DNA from: an uncultured Aquimarina sp.
GTDB lineage: Bacteria > Bacteroidota > Bacteroidia > Flavobacteriales > Flavobacteriaceae
Assembly (NCBI RefSeq): GCF_947495315.1
Contig: NZ_CANLYD010000009.1
Span: forward strand, 171,235-235,234
DNA length: 64,000 bases
Reading direction: 5' to 3'
The notes beneath the pieces were generated by a model. That model worked only from the letters and a program-made list of their open reading frames with translations, was not told the DNA's origin and did no database searches. Position numbers and translations under genes: made by a program. Below are positions 44,420 to 52,295 of this stretch, in pieces. How positions within the stretch are numbered: the stretch's first letter is position 1; the number at the start of each line of letters is the position of its first letter.

Positions 44420-45981
44420 GAAAAAAGTTTTACTTGATGTGCTGACTTTAATAGATCATTTACTGTTTTCACAGGATTAAATGTAGTTAATGGTACTTCT
44501 ACAAAAACACTAATCCAATTAGCCATTGCACCGTTCCATAACCCTGGTAACTCTAATGCTTTTAATACCTGTCCGTTAAGAGATTTCGTTGTTATAAAAC
44601 CGGCATCCGGATCAACAAAATCAAGTAAATTAAACTTATTTCCTTTGTAATCACGAATACCACAAACTAGATCTACAGGATTAAAGTGAGTTGCGCTTTT
44701 TAAAATATCTCGTTGTCTATTATCTTTTATATTTATTTGTGGGGTTTCAATAATCTGCAAAACCAATCTCCCATTCTCTCTTTTTACCCAAAAAGGACCT
44801 CCTCCAGGTTCTCCTTCATTAATTACCATACCACATACTCTAATAGGCCTGTTTAATGATTCTTTAAGAAATTGAAGTTTATATTTTTCCGAAAACTTAT
44901 CAAAATCCAAAGGTAACCTCACATTAAGCTGCTGTACCAGAAATTTCTTGATATCTTTTAGTTCAGCTTCTGATGGAATATTTTTATCAATAGTACTTAA
45001 TATTCTAAAAACTTCATCCTGAATTTCAATTAATTTACCTGCCAGTACTTTCTTATATCCCGATACCTCATCCTGATATTTACGAACTACAACATTGTCA
45101 ATATTTTTAATATATACGATATCCGCATCCAGATCATTTAGATTTTCAATCAATGCTCCGTGACCTCCTGGCCTAAATAATATAGAACCATCTTCCATTC
45201 TAAACGGCTCATTATTTTTATCAACTGCAATGGTGTCCGTTTCTGGTTTTTGAAAAGAATACGTAATTATAAAATTGGTATCTGTTTTTTCTTCTACTTT
45301 TTTCTTGATCCTTTCGAATTCATCTTTAAATGCATCGAGATGTTCTTTGGAAATTGTAAAATGCAACTTAGAATCTCCTGTAACATTTTTGTTGTATCCT
45401 GCAGCCTCAAACAAATGTTCTTCAAAAGAAGTAGATATACTATTTGTATATTTATGAAAAGGCAGTAATCCTTTTGGATATACTCCAAAATTCAACCCTT
45501 TTTCTTTTAGCATCATTTCTATAAAAATATAGAGCTGTCTTCCTTCTGATAAGGATTCAAAATTAGGATAAGAACTCTTTATTCTTTGCATTACGATATC
45601 ATAAAAAGGAAATTTTTCTAAGCCTATTAAAAAAAGTCGTATAGCATTTGCCTTTTCGTGATTAGTATACGAGTTTAAACTTTCTTTTTCATACTCATAG
45701 TTATCCAAAAATTTAAATAATTCTTTAAACATTCGGGTAGCAGCACCAGAAGCAGGTACAAATTTGATCGTGTCCAGACCAGAAGACCTAGACTCATATA
45801 ACTTAGTCAATTCGGTCTGGTAGTGCTCAGAAAATCTTAAAATTCCATTATCAAGACTAGCAGCACTTCTTAATGCCACAAAAGGAATTTCATTTTTAAA
45901 TGTCTCTATCTGTCCTAATACTTTTTCTACAGTTAAGCCTTTGGATGTAATCAGCTTAATATCTTTATCGGTAATATTCAC
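44416..45981 (-). CDS. DUF4301 family protein
   Basis: A 521-residue soluble protein of the DUF4301 family, restricted to Bacteroidetes as far as I know. Notable are KFVPASGAATRMFKELFKFL near residue 75 and LFRPGGHGALIENLNDLDAD in the middle, which look like a nucleotide- or sugar-phosphate-binding surface resembling nucleotidyltransferases. The activity is not established. It overlaps arfB by four bases and follows the NadR-like gene by one base, so it belongs to that operon. Confidence 0.85.
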   Translation of the reverse strand: MNITDKDIKLITSKGLTVEKVLGQIETFKNEIPFVALRSAASLDNGILRFSEHYQTELTKLYESRSSGLDTIKFVPASGAATRMFKELFKFLDNYEYEKESLNSYTNHEKANAIRLFLIGLEKFPFYDIVMQRIKSSYPNFESLSEGRQLYIFIEMMLKEKGLNFGVYPKGLLPFHKYTNSISTSFEEHLFEAAGYNKNVTGDSKLHFTISKEHLDAFKDEFERIKKKVEEKTDTNFIITYSFQKPETDTIAVDKNNEPFRMEDGSILFRPGGHGALIENLNDLDADIVYIKNIDNVVVRKYQDEVSGYKKVLAGKLIEIQDEVFRILSTIDKNIPSEAELKDIKKFLVQQLNVRLPLDFDKFSEKYKLQFLKESLNRPIRVCGMVINEGEPGGGPFWVKRENGRLVLQIIETPQINIKDNRQRDILKSATHFNPVDLVCGIRDYKGNKFNLLDFVDPDAGFITTKSLNGQVLKALELPGLWNGAMANWISVFVEVPLTTFNPVKTVNDLLKSAHQVKLFS

Positions 45982-45982
45982 G

Positions 45983-46546
45983 TTACTTCTCTATTAATTG
46001 ATCAATAGTCTTTATTGCTTTTTTAAAACGAAATTCAGCATCTCCTTTTAATGTAATGTAATTACAATTGTTTTGCTCCAGAGATTCTTTAAAACGCAAA
46101 AACATTTCTTCTCTCTGATATGGTTTATCTCTTAGATCATCAGGAATCCATGGTGTGTCAATATAAGTTAAAAGATACAAATCATAGCTGTTTTCTAATG
46201 AAAATTTACGTATGATTTCAGGAACCGATCCATTATAATATGCTTCAGAATACACTTTGATTTCAAGAAGATTCGTATCGCAAAATAAGATTCTGTCTGA
46301 TTCTTTTATGATTTTATTTTCTAATCTCATTTGTCCCACAGCAATTGGAATCAAATCCTCATATGTACATACTTCTTTATCAGTGTCCCATTTCTTCTGA
46401 AGATACTCTCGCATATATTCTGGCACCCAAGAAGCATTATAATGTTTAGCTAATTGTTTAGACAAGGTAGTTTTACCTGTTGATTCTGGACCAAACAATA
46501 CTATCTTTATGCTATTACTAGCGTTTTGTCTAAGCTTTTCTTCCAT
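45983..46546 (-). CDS. NadR/Ttd14-like AAA ATPase or kinase
   Basis: A 187-residue P-loop protein (FGPESTGKTTLSKQLA) of the AAA_28 type, similar to the kinase half of NadR. RILFCDTNLLEIKVYSE and YTDIPWIPDDLRD-like YIDTPWIPDDLR fit the same group. NadR kinases phosphorylate nicotinamide riboside brought in by PnuC. It overlaps the PnuC-like gene by 40 bases in another frame and starts within it, a strong sign of a shared function. Confidence 0.85.
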   Translation of the reverse strand: MEEKLRQNASNSIKIVLFGPESTGKTTLSKQLAKHYNASWVPEYMREYLQKKWDTDKEVCTYEDLIPIAVGQMRLENKIIKESDRILFCDTNLLEIKVYSEAYYNGSVPEIIRKFSLENSYDLYLLTYIDTPWIPDDLRDKPYQREEMFLRFKESLEQNNCNYITLKGDAEFRFKKAIKTIDQLIEK

Positions 46547-47139
46547 GCTAAATACCCTTGAATTGCCATAATTGTGAAAATCAAATATTGAAAGCTGGTA
46601 AAAGTAAATCCTTTATAAAAATATAAAGGAATAGAAATGACATCACCTATTATCCAGAAAATCCAATTTTCAATTTTTCTTTTAGCCATAAGCCACATAC
46701 CAACAAAAAATATAGCTGTTGTCAATGTATCCACATAAGCTGTCCAGTCATTCCATTTATCAAATGTTTTATATACAATATAAACAAAAATTAATGTTGC
46801 AATAAAAATTGTTATTTCTATGATTTTTTCCTTGGAATTTGTTCTGGAGATAGGAGTAGTATGTGTTTCATCAATTTTTCTTGTCCAAATATACCAGCCA
46901 TAAATACTCATTATAAAATAATAGGCATTTATCATCATATCACCTAATAAGGACCATTTTAAAAGTAAGTATACATAAATAGATGTACTTACCAAACCCG
47001 TAGGATACACCCATATTTTATTAAACCAAGCAAAGAAAACACTTGCAATTCCAAATAAAACTGCAGTAATTTCTAGAGAAATATCTAGTATTGAATATTC
47101 TGTATATTGACCAAAGAGAAAATCAAAAATTTGGTTCAT
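46507..47139 (-). CDS. PnuC-family vitamin-precursor transporter
   Basis: A 210-residue inner-membrane transporter with about seven helices and the PnuC-type pattern NKIWVYPTGLVSTSIYVYL, AYYFIMSIYGWYIWTRK and FWIIGDVISIPLYFYKG. PnuC proteins import nicotinamide riboside by facilitated diffusion, driven by the kinase that traps it; PnuT relatives carry thiamine. Here a NadR-like kinase follows and a thiamine-binding-type protein precedes it, so either substrate is possible. No TPP riboswitch was found upstream. Confidence 0.88.
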   Translation of the reverse strand: MNQIFDFLFGQYTEYSILDISLEITAVLFGIASVFFAWFNKIWVYPTGLVSTSIYVYLLLKWSLLGDMMINAYYFIMSIYGWYIWTRKIDETHTTPISRTNSKEKIIEITIFIATLIFVYIVYKTFDKWNDWTAYVDTLTTAIFFVGMWLMAKRKIENWIFWIIGDVISIPLYFYKGFTFTSFQYLIFTIMAIQGYLAWKKSLDKTLVIA

Positions 47140-47383
47140 AGTCGCTTCTATTGCTTTTTACCATTTTCATATATACTAAAACGTGTTCCATATCTCCAAA
47201 TGCCTTCTTAATTTCTTCTGTGAGAAAGGGCATCATCTTATCATACTCTCCATATATTTGAGTACTTAATGGATTTTCTAAGACTGTAAAATCAGAATTT
47301 CGCAGCCTTTTTATGAATCGAATAATGTGTTGTTCGAAATCATCTTGTAAAGGAGTAAGTGTTAGTTCTATTGATATTTGCAT
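47123..47383 (-). CDS. thiamine-binding-type (DUF77/YkoF-like) small protein
   Basis: An 86-residue ferredoxin-like-fold protein of the MTH1187/YkoF/DUF77 group, with ISIELTLTPLQDDFEQHI at the start and TQIYGEYDKMMPFL in the middle. Relatives bind thiamine or its pyrimidine. It overlaps the PnuC-like gene by 17 bases, so the two are translated together, which argues that at least part of this operon handles thiamine. The GxxExxY cassette lies immediately upstream. Confidence 0.75.
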   Translation of the reverse strand: MQISIELTLTPLQDDFEQHIIRFIKRLRNSDFTVLENPLSTQIYGEYDKMMPFLTEEIKKAFGDMEHVLVYMKMVKSNRSDYEPNF

Positions 47384-47395
47384 ATATATTTATTT

Positions 47396-47880
47396 GCCAC
47401 GAATACACGAATGTTTTTTTACAACTCTCTTATTGTTTGCATAATTAACTCCGTATAACATTCAAAAACTAAGTTTCAAATTGTCATAAAACAATTCTTT
47501 GATAATCTAATCTTTCAGATTCGAAATTAGCAAGAATCGCTAACTTATTTCCTGAAACTTTTAAATAATTTAAGCATTGCGCGATATGCACCTCATGTGT
47601 GTATTTCACAGATTTAATTTCCAGAACAATCTTGTTATAAACCACAAAATTAGTATAAAAATGATGTTTTAAAACAACATCCTTATAGTAAACATCATAT
47701 CGTTTCTCTCTTTCAAAGGGAATTCCTCTTGCTCTAAACTCACACTCAAGTGCATCTCCATAAACAATTTCTAAAAACCCTCCTCCCAAATTATTATGCA
47801 CTTCAAACAAAGCCCCTAACACCTCGTAACTTTCTTTTTTATGTATTATATGTCCCATAAAATATTCGTGTATTCGTGGC
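47396..47880 (-). mobile_element. GxxExxY cassette with 17-bp perfect terminal inverted repeats (485 bp)
   Basis: GCCACGAATACACGAAT stands at 47396-47412 and its exact reverse complement at 47864-47880. Between them lies a single gene. The right end is 10 bases beyond the stop of the phosphopantetheinyl transferase gene and the left end 12 bases before the start of the DUF77-like gene, so the cassette fills an intergenic gap. TT is present on both sides and could be a 2-bp target duplication, but in AT-rich DNA this may be chance. No transposase is encoded. Confidence 0.85.
47484..47858 (-). CDS. GxxExxY protein (PD-(D/E)XK-like)
   Basis: A 124-residue protein with the family-naming motif GGGFLEIVYGDALECEF and the nuclease-like core NKIVLEIKSVKYTHEVHIAQ (ExK type), so it belongs to the GxxExxY family, thought to be related to restriction-type nucleases. 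Its true role is unknown. The start is placed at the ATG at 47858 (MGHIIHKKESYE), since the 12 codons before it lie in the terminal repeat. It is the only gene of the cassette. Confidence 0.88.
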   Translation of the reverse strand: MGHIIHKKESYEVLGALFEVHNNLGGGFLEIVYGDALECEFRARGIPFEREKRYDVYYKDVVLKHHFYTNFVVYNKIVLEIKSVKYTHEVHIAQCLNYLKVSGNKLAILANFESERLDYQRIVL

Positions 47881-47890
47881 TTAAAAATTA

Positions 47891-48529
47891 TCACAATTCA
47901 TATGGAAGTGCATATACACAGGTAAAACCATCAAACTCTGCAAAAGTAATATCATAATGATTTATGTTATCGTTATGATGAATACTACCTGCAGTAAATG
48001 GCATGTTTAGATCAAACGGCATAATATGAATGTTCTGCTCAAAACTCAATCCAGCAGTTCCGTATAATTTATACAAAGATTCTTTGGCTCCCCAAATAAC
48101 TGTTAGTACACGTGTTTTTTCCTCCTCTTCATATTTACTTACAAATTCTTGTTCTGATTCCACAAATTTATGAGCAATCCGATGAATTTTTTCGCGCTGT
48201 TTCTCAATATCGATACCTACAAGTTTATCACTAACAATTATTCCTGCATATTCATAAGAGTGTGTTATCGAAATTTGTTTCCCATCTTTTAGGTGAGGTT
48301 TTCCAAAATCATCATAGTATAAATCATGATCCGTATACCCAAAAATTGCTAATAAATGCCTAATACTCATAAAACCTCGCTTGTGCATATCAGATTTCAT
48401 GTTATCTACTCTATTTTGACAATGATTCGTTAACTGAATCCCTTCAGAAAGAGCGTCAAAAGACTCTTCTATCTTCCAAATCAATATGTTAGTACTTTGA
48501 TCGACTGTTATAGTTTTGTAAAGAGGCAT
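47891..48529 (-). CDS. 4-prime-phosphopantetheinyl transferase superfamily protein
   Basis: A 212-residue Sfp-type enzyme that attaches the phosphopantetheine arm to carrier proteins. Substrate and metal motifs are visible: ISITHSYEYAGIIVSDKLVGIDIE (binding GIDIE) and VIWGAKESLYKLYG (WxxKExxxK). The start at 48529 (MPLYKTITV) is chosen since the preceding 11 codons look non-coding. The acyl or peptidyl carrier it serves is not in the window. Confidence 0.9.
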   Translation of the reverse strand: MPLYKTITVDQSTNILIWKIEESFDALSEGIQLTNHCQNRVDNMKSDMHKRGFMSIRHLLAIFGYTDHDLYYDDFGKPHLKDGKQISITHSYEYAGIIVSDKLVGIDIEKQREKIHRIAHKFVESEQEFVSKYEEEEKTRVLTVIWGAKESLYKLYGTAGLSFEQNIHIMPFDLNMPFTAGSIHHNDNINHYDITFAEFDGFTCVYALPYEL

Positions 48530-48562
48530 GTGAAATATTAAAGTTATTATGTACCTTTGCAA

Positions 48563-48597
48563 ACTGAAAATCAGGAACCAGTAGCATGATTTTCAGT
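48563..48597 (+). promoter_or_regulatory. 5-prime leader hairpin of ahcY
   Basis: 11-bp perfect stem ACTGAAAATCA / TGATTTTCAGT (48563-48573 with 48587-48597) and a 13-base loop, placed just after a TACCTTTG box (48552-48559) that could be the -7 element. The transcript would begin in or next to the hairpin. It is not followed by a T-run and does not match a riboswitch I know. Confidence 0.45.
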
Positions 48598-48666
48598 AGA
48601 CGAATTTAGAATAATTTAGTGCGAAATACTAAAATTATTGCACTTCATAAACATAAAACAGATACT

Positions 48667-49983
48667 ATGAGTACCAAAACAGTACCTTATGTTCCTTACA
48701 AGGTGAAAGACATTTCATTAGCTGCATGGGGAAGAAAAGAAATCGAACTAGCTGAAGCTGAAATGCCAGGTCTTATGTCACTTCGAGAAGAGTATAAAGA
48801 TGAGCAACCTCTAAAAGGTTCTCGTATTGCAGGTTGTCTTCATATGACTATTCAAACTGCAGTGTTAATAGAAACATTACAGGCTCTTGGTGCAGAAGTA
48901 ACATGGAGTTCTTGTAACATATTTTCTACTCAGGATCAAGCTGCTGCTGCTATTGCAGATGCAGGTATACCGGTATATGCTTGGAAAGGTATGAACGAAG
49001 AGGAATTTGATTGGTGTATCGAACAAACTTTATTCTTTGGAGAAGATCGTAAACCATTAAATATGATTCTTGATGATGGTGGAGATTTAACAAACATGGT
49101 TTTAGATCGTTACCCAGAACTAGCTGATGGAATCAAAGGTTTATCTGAAGAAACTACTACAGGAGTTCACCGTTTATATGAGCGTGTAAAAAACGGAACT
49201 TTACCAATGCCAGCCATTAATGTTAATGATTCTGTTACGAAATCTAAATTTGACAATAAATATGGTTGTAAAGAAAGTGCTGTAGACGCTATTCGTCGTG
49301 CAACAGATATTATGTTAGCCGGAAAACGAGTAACTGTTTGTGGATATGGTGATGTTGGTAAAGGTACTGCTGCTTCTTTTAAAGGTGCAGGAAGTATCGT
49401 GACCGTAACTGAAATTGATCCTATTTGTGCTTTACAAGCTGCAATGGACGGTTTTGAAGTAAAGAAACTAGAAACGGTTATAGGAAATAGCGATATCGTA
49501 ATTACTACAACAGGAAATAAAGATATCGTTCAAGGTCATCATTTTGAAGCTTTAAAAGACAAAGCTATTGTATGTAATATCGGGCATTTTGATAATGAAA
49601 TCGATATGGCTTGGTTAAACAAAAATCATGGACATACTAAAGATACTATTAAACCTCAAGTTGACAAATACAATGTGAACGGAAATGATGTTATCATTCT
49701 TGCTGAAGGTCGTTTAGTAAACTTAGGTTGTGCCACGGGTCATCCAAGTTTTGTAATGAGTAATTCATTTACAAATCAGACTTTAGCACAAATTGAGCTT
49801 TGGAAAAACAGCGAAAGCTACGACAATGATGTATATATGCTACCAAAACATTTAGATGAAAAAGTAGCAAAATTACACTTGGCTAAAATCGGAGTTGAAC
49901 TTACTGAATTACGTAACGATCAAGCTGAGTATATTGGTGTAACTGTAGATGGGCCATTTAAACCTGAACATTACAGATACTAA
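48667..49983 (+). CDS. ahcY: adenosylhomocysteinase
   Basis: S-adenosylhomocysteine hydrolase, which splits the by-product of methylation into adenosine and homocysteine; 438 residues. The signature SCNIFSTQDQAAAAIADAG and the NAD-binding VCGYGDVGKGTAASFKGAG are present, as is the C-terminal KPEHYRY-like FKPEHYRY used for cofactor binding. The ATG at 48667 (MSTKTVPYVPYKV) fits the family; an in-frame GTG 16 codons earlier is less likely. It ends at a terminator at 50041-50065. Confidence 0.97.
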   Translation: MSTKTVPYVPYKVKDISLAAWGRKEIELAEAEMPGLMSLREEYKDEQPLKGSRIAGCLHMTIQTAVLIETLQALGAEVTWSSCNIFSTQDQAAAAIADAGIPVYAWKGMNEEEFDWCIEQTLFFGEDRKPLNMILDDGGDLTNMVLDRYPELADGIKGLSEETTTGVHRLYERVKNGTLPMPAINVNDSVTKSKFDNKYGCKESAVDAIRRATDIMLAGKRVTVCGYGDVGKGTAASFKGAGSIVTVTEIDPICALQAAMDGFEVKKLETVIGNSDIVITTTGNKDIVQGHHFEALKDKAIVCNIGHFDNEIDMAWLNKNHGHTKDTIKPQVDKYNVNGNDVIILAEGRLVNLGCATGHPSFVMSNSFTNQTLAQIELWKNSESYDNDVYMLPKHLDEKVAKLHLAKIGVELTELRNDQAEYIGVTVDGPFKPEHYRY

Positions 49984-50040
49984 AGTTAGACTGCTGGCGC
50001 TTCTAGATGTTTAGATCGCTTCGCTGTTAGAATATAGATC

Positions 50041-50065
50041 ATCCCTCACCAAAAAAGTGAGGGAT
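50041..50065 (+). terminator. intrinsic terminator after ahcY
   Basis: 9-bp stem ATCCCTCAC / GTGAGGGAT (50041-50049 with 50057-50065) followed by TTTTTTTA. Confidence 0.85.
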
Positions 50066-50074
50066 TTTTTTACC

Positions 50075-50410
50075 CTATTTCCTCTTCCTAAAAATATAAC
50101 TCATCCATACTGGATCATTTTCTTCAGAAACTATAGATTGGCGATCTACAAATTCCCAATTAGCAGTATTCATATAGTTTAGCAAATCCGAAGTTCCTTC
50201 TAAATCCTCTAGTTGCTTGATTGTTATCTGCTTTCCTTCTAATGATTTTTGTTCTTGAACCTTTATTCTTTTAACTCTTCCGCTATTATTAGCTTTCTGT
50301 ATTACGATAATCTCTAAATAGTCATATTTAGGTATATCTTGTGATACTACGGTTGTTGTAATTAGTAAAAAAACTAGACAACATACAACTCTGGGTATTA
50401 TTGTTTTCAT
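50075..50410 (-). CDS. small secreted hypothetical protein
   Basis: A 111-residue protein with a signal peptide (TIIPRVVCCLVFLLITTTVVSQ). The mature part begins DIPKYDYLEIIVIQKAN and ends in WVMSYIFRKRK-like VWMSYIFRKRK, a compact strand-helix pattern. No family recognised. It lies between ahcY and rpmA, convergent with ahcY. Confidence 0.7.
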   Translation of the reverse strand: MKTIIPRVVCCLVFLLITTTVVSQDIPKYDYLEIIVIQKANNSGRVKRIKVQEQKSLEGKQITIKQLEDLEGTSDLLNYMNTANWEFVDRQSIVSEENDPVWMSYIFRKRK

Positions 50411-50443
50411 GGAAAATTATTTAACAAGGTTAATTTAAACAAA

Positions 50444-50477
50444 AAAACTCTTTTCAAGTAAACCTGAAAAGAGTTTT
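50444..50477 (-). terminator. intrinsic terminator after rpmA
   Basis: 13-bp stem AAAACTCTTTTCA / TGAAAAGAGTTTT (50444-50456 with 50465-50477), A-rich and T-rich at its ends. Confidence 0.85.
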
Positions 50478-50504
50478 ATATTTAATAATACAAAGGAAGT
50501 TTAC

Positions 50505-50765
50505 TTATGCTTCAAATGGTACTATTGAAACAAAAGATTTATTATCTTTCTTTTTAGTAAATTTTACCATACCGTCAACTTTAGCGTGTAGTGTATGATC
50601 TTTACCAGCGTAAACATTCTCACCTGGTTTGTGTGCTGTACCTCTTTGTCTTACAATGATGTTACCAGCGATGGCAGCTTGTCCACCAAAAATCTTAACA
50701 CCTAAACGTTTCGATTCTGATTCTCTACCATTCTTAGAACTACCAACTCCTTTTTTATGAGCCAT
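50505..50765 (-). CDS. rpmA: 50S ribosomal protein L27
   Basis: Ribosomal protein L27 of the large subunit, whose N-terminal tail reaches the peptidyl-transferase centre. At 86 residues it has the usual length and begins MAHKKGVGSSKNGRES, followed by LGVKIFGGQ and IIVRQRGT, all characteristic. It follows rplU by 35 bases, the standard order. Confidence 0.98.
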   Translation of the reverse strand: MAHKKGVGSSKNGRESESKRLGVKIFGGQAAIAGNIIVRQRGTAHKPGENVYAGKDHTLHAKVDGMVKFTKKKDNKSFVSIVPFEA

Positions 50766-50800
50766 TTTCTTAAGGTTTTATATCGTTAATAATAACGAGA

Positions 50801-51493
50801 TTATTTTACAATCCCGCCGTCTAATTTGTCTTGCCATTCTTTTAACTCATCCCACTTACCTTCAGCAGCCATTTCAGCTTGCTTTGGCCAAGTATCAGGA
50901 ACGTGATTTCCACGAACATCTTTAATAAACTCAGCAATTTGTTTTGGATCAGCTTTTGCAAGATCAGCAAAAGTAACGATACCATTAGCTTTTAGAGTTT
51001 CAGCGATTTTCGGTCCAATACCTTCAATCTTTTTAAGATCATCCGCTTTAGCTGATTTTTTAGGAGCAGCTTTCTTTGGAGCTTCTTCCTTTTTAGGAGC
51101 AGCAGCTTTAGCTTCTACTTTCTTTTCAGCTTTTGGTGCAGCTTTTTTAGTTTCCTTTTTAGGAGCAGCTTTCTTAGCTCCAGAGGCTACTATACTTTCG
51201 ATTATGATTTCAGTTAGAGATTGACGGTGACCATTTCTAACACGGTATCCTTTACGTCTCTTTTTCTTGAAAACAATAACTTTATCACCTCTAAGGTGTC
51301 TCGTGATTTTCGCTCCTACTTGAGCTCCATCTATAGCCGGGGCGCCTAAAGTAACTTTATCTCCATCTGCAGTAAGAAGAACTTTGTCAAAAGAAACTTT
51401 GTCTCCTTCTTCTCCTGCTAAACGATGAACAAAAACTTTTTGGTCTTTCGCAACTTTAAATTGCTGCCCTGCTATCTCTACAATTGCGTACAT
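50801..51493 (-). CDS. rplU: 50S ribosomal protein L21 with C-terminal HhH extension
   Basis: Residues 1 to about 100 are ordinary L21 (YAIVEIAGQQFKVAKDQKVF, then KKRRKGYRVRNGHRQ). Then comes a Lys/Ala-rich linker of about 45 residues, and a second domain with LKKIEGIGPKIAETLKANGI, a helix-hairpin-helix pattern as in DUF4332-like nucleic-acid binders. The total of 230 residues is more than twice the bacterial norm. The tail is common in Bacteroidetes; its purpose is not known. Confidence 0.95.
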   Translation of the reverse strand: MYAIVEIAGQQFKVAKDQKVFVHRLAGEEGDKVSFDKVLLTADGDKVTLGAPAIDGAQVGAKITRHLRGDKVIVFKKKRRKGYRVRNGHRQSLTEIIIESIVASGAKKAAPKKETKKAAPKAEKKVEAKAAAPKKEEAPKKAAPKKSAKADDLKKIEGIGPKIAETLKANGIVTFADLAKADPKQIAEFIKDVRGNHVPDTWPKQAEMAAEGKWDELKEWQDKLDGGIVK

Positions 51494-51589
51494 AGCGTAA
51501 CGTTTAATTAATTTTTTATATCTAAAGAACTATCGCTTATCAAATAAGCGGTTGCAAATATACTGCTAATTAATTAACTGACAAACATT

Positions 51590-52063
51590 TTACGCCTTTA
51601 TGGGATTCGAATTATGTTTTTTTTTAATATTCCAACTGTCTTTAAATAACTGCATAAAAGAAAGGGTTAGTACGAATGTAGTTGCAAAACCCATAATAGC
51701 TGCCACAAAAACCACGATTCCTACACCTACGTGATAGTGAGAACTCCAGTTGGCAAGCATTTCTGGCAAGAAATTAGTATTAATATTAGTGACATAAATA
51801 GCAAAGAAAATGGTGAAAATAAGTGTTGAATTAAACCCTGTAAATAATCCGGCCATAAAACCCTTTTGATACTCAAAAGTGCTTCCTTTTTCAAGCTTAT
51901 AATCTTTCAGAGCTTTATATAATCCAAATGCCACTATGATTCCATTACCTAGACTAAAAATAGGATTAGTTTGTACTCCAATTAATGACAAAATTAAAAA
52001 ATAAGCAATCAGTCCAATTGCAATCATAACGCCATATTTAACAGGGATTGTAGACTTTTTCAT
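51590..52063 (-). CDS. DUF4199 family membrane protein
   Basis: A 157-residue protein with four hydrophobic helices and the DUF4199-like opening IPVKYGVMIAIGLIAYF followed by YQKGFMAGLFTGFNSTLIFTI. Function unknown; the family is typical of Bacteroidetes. It stands alone between rplU and the DMT exporter gene. Confidence 0.75.
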   Translation of the reverse strand: MKKSTIPVKYGVMIAIGLIAYFLILSLIGVQTNPIFSLGNGIIVAFGLYKALKDYKLEKGSTFEYQKGFMAGLFTGFNSTLIFTIFFAIYVTNINTNFLPEMLANWSSHYHVGVGIVVFVAAIMGFATTFVLTLSFMQLFKDSWNIKKKHNSNPIKA

Positions 52064-52295
52064 AATTTCTATTATTTGGATTTAACAGAAATTTATGGAT
52101 TATTAGCGGTTTTCAGGCTTAAAAAACTGTTAATTTATTATAAATAAGGCATTTAGCCCTTCATATTTCTTTTTCGTTAAAATCACAACAAAATGCAATC
52201 TTACGCCCAAATTCAATGAACAAAATTATTCTAATGAAAAACAAAAGAAGATTTCAAATCTAATCTAAAAAATAGCACAATTAGGCTCCATTCAT

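Noticed and set aside
47396..47880. Insertion sequence
   Set aside because: The terminal repeats resemble those of an IS, but the only gene is a GxxExxY protein, too small and of the wrong type to be a transposase.
48563..48666. SAH or SAM riboswitch upstream of ahcY
   Set aside because: A hairpin is present but none of the conserved nucleotides of those riboswitches could be matched.
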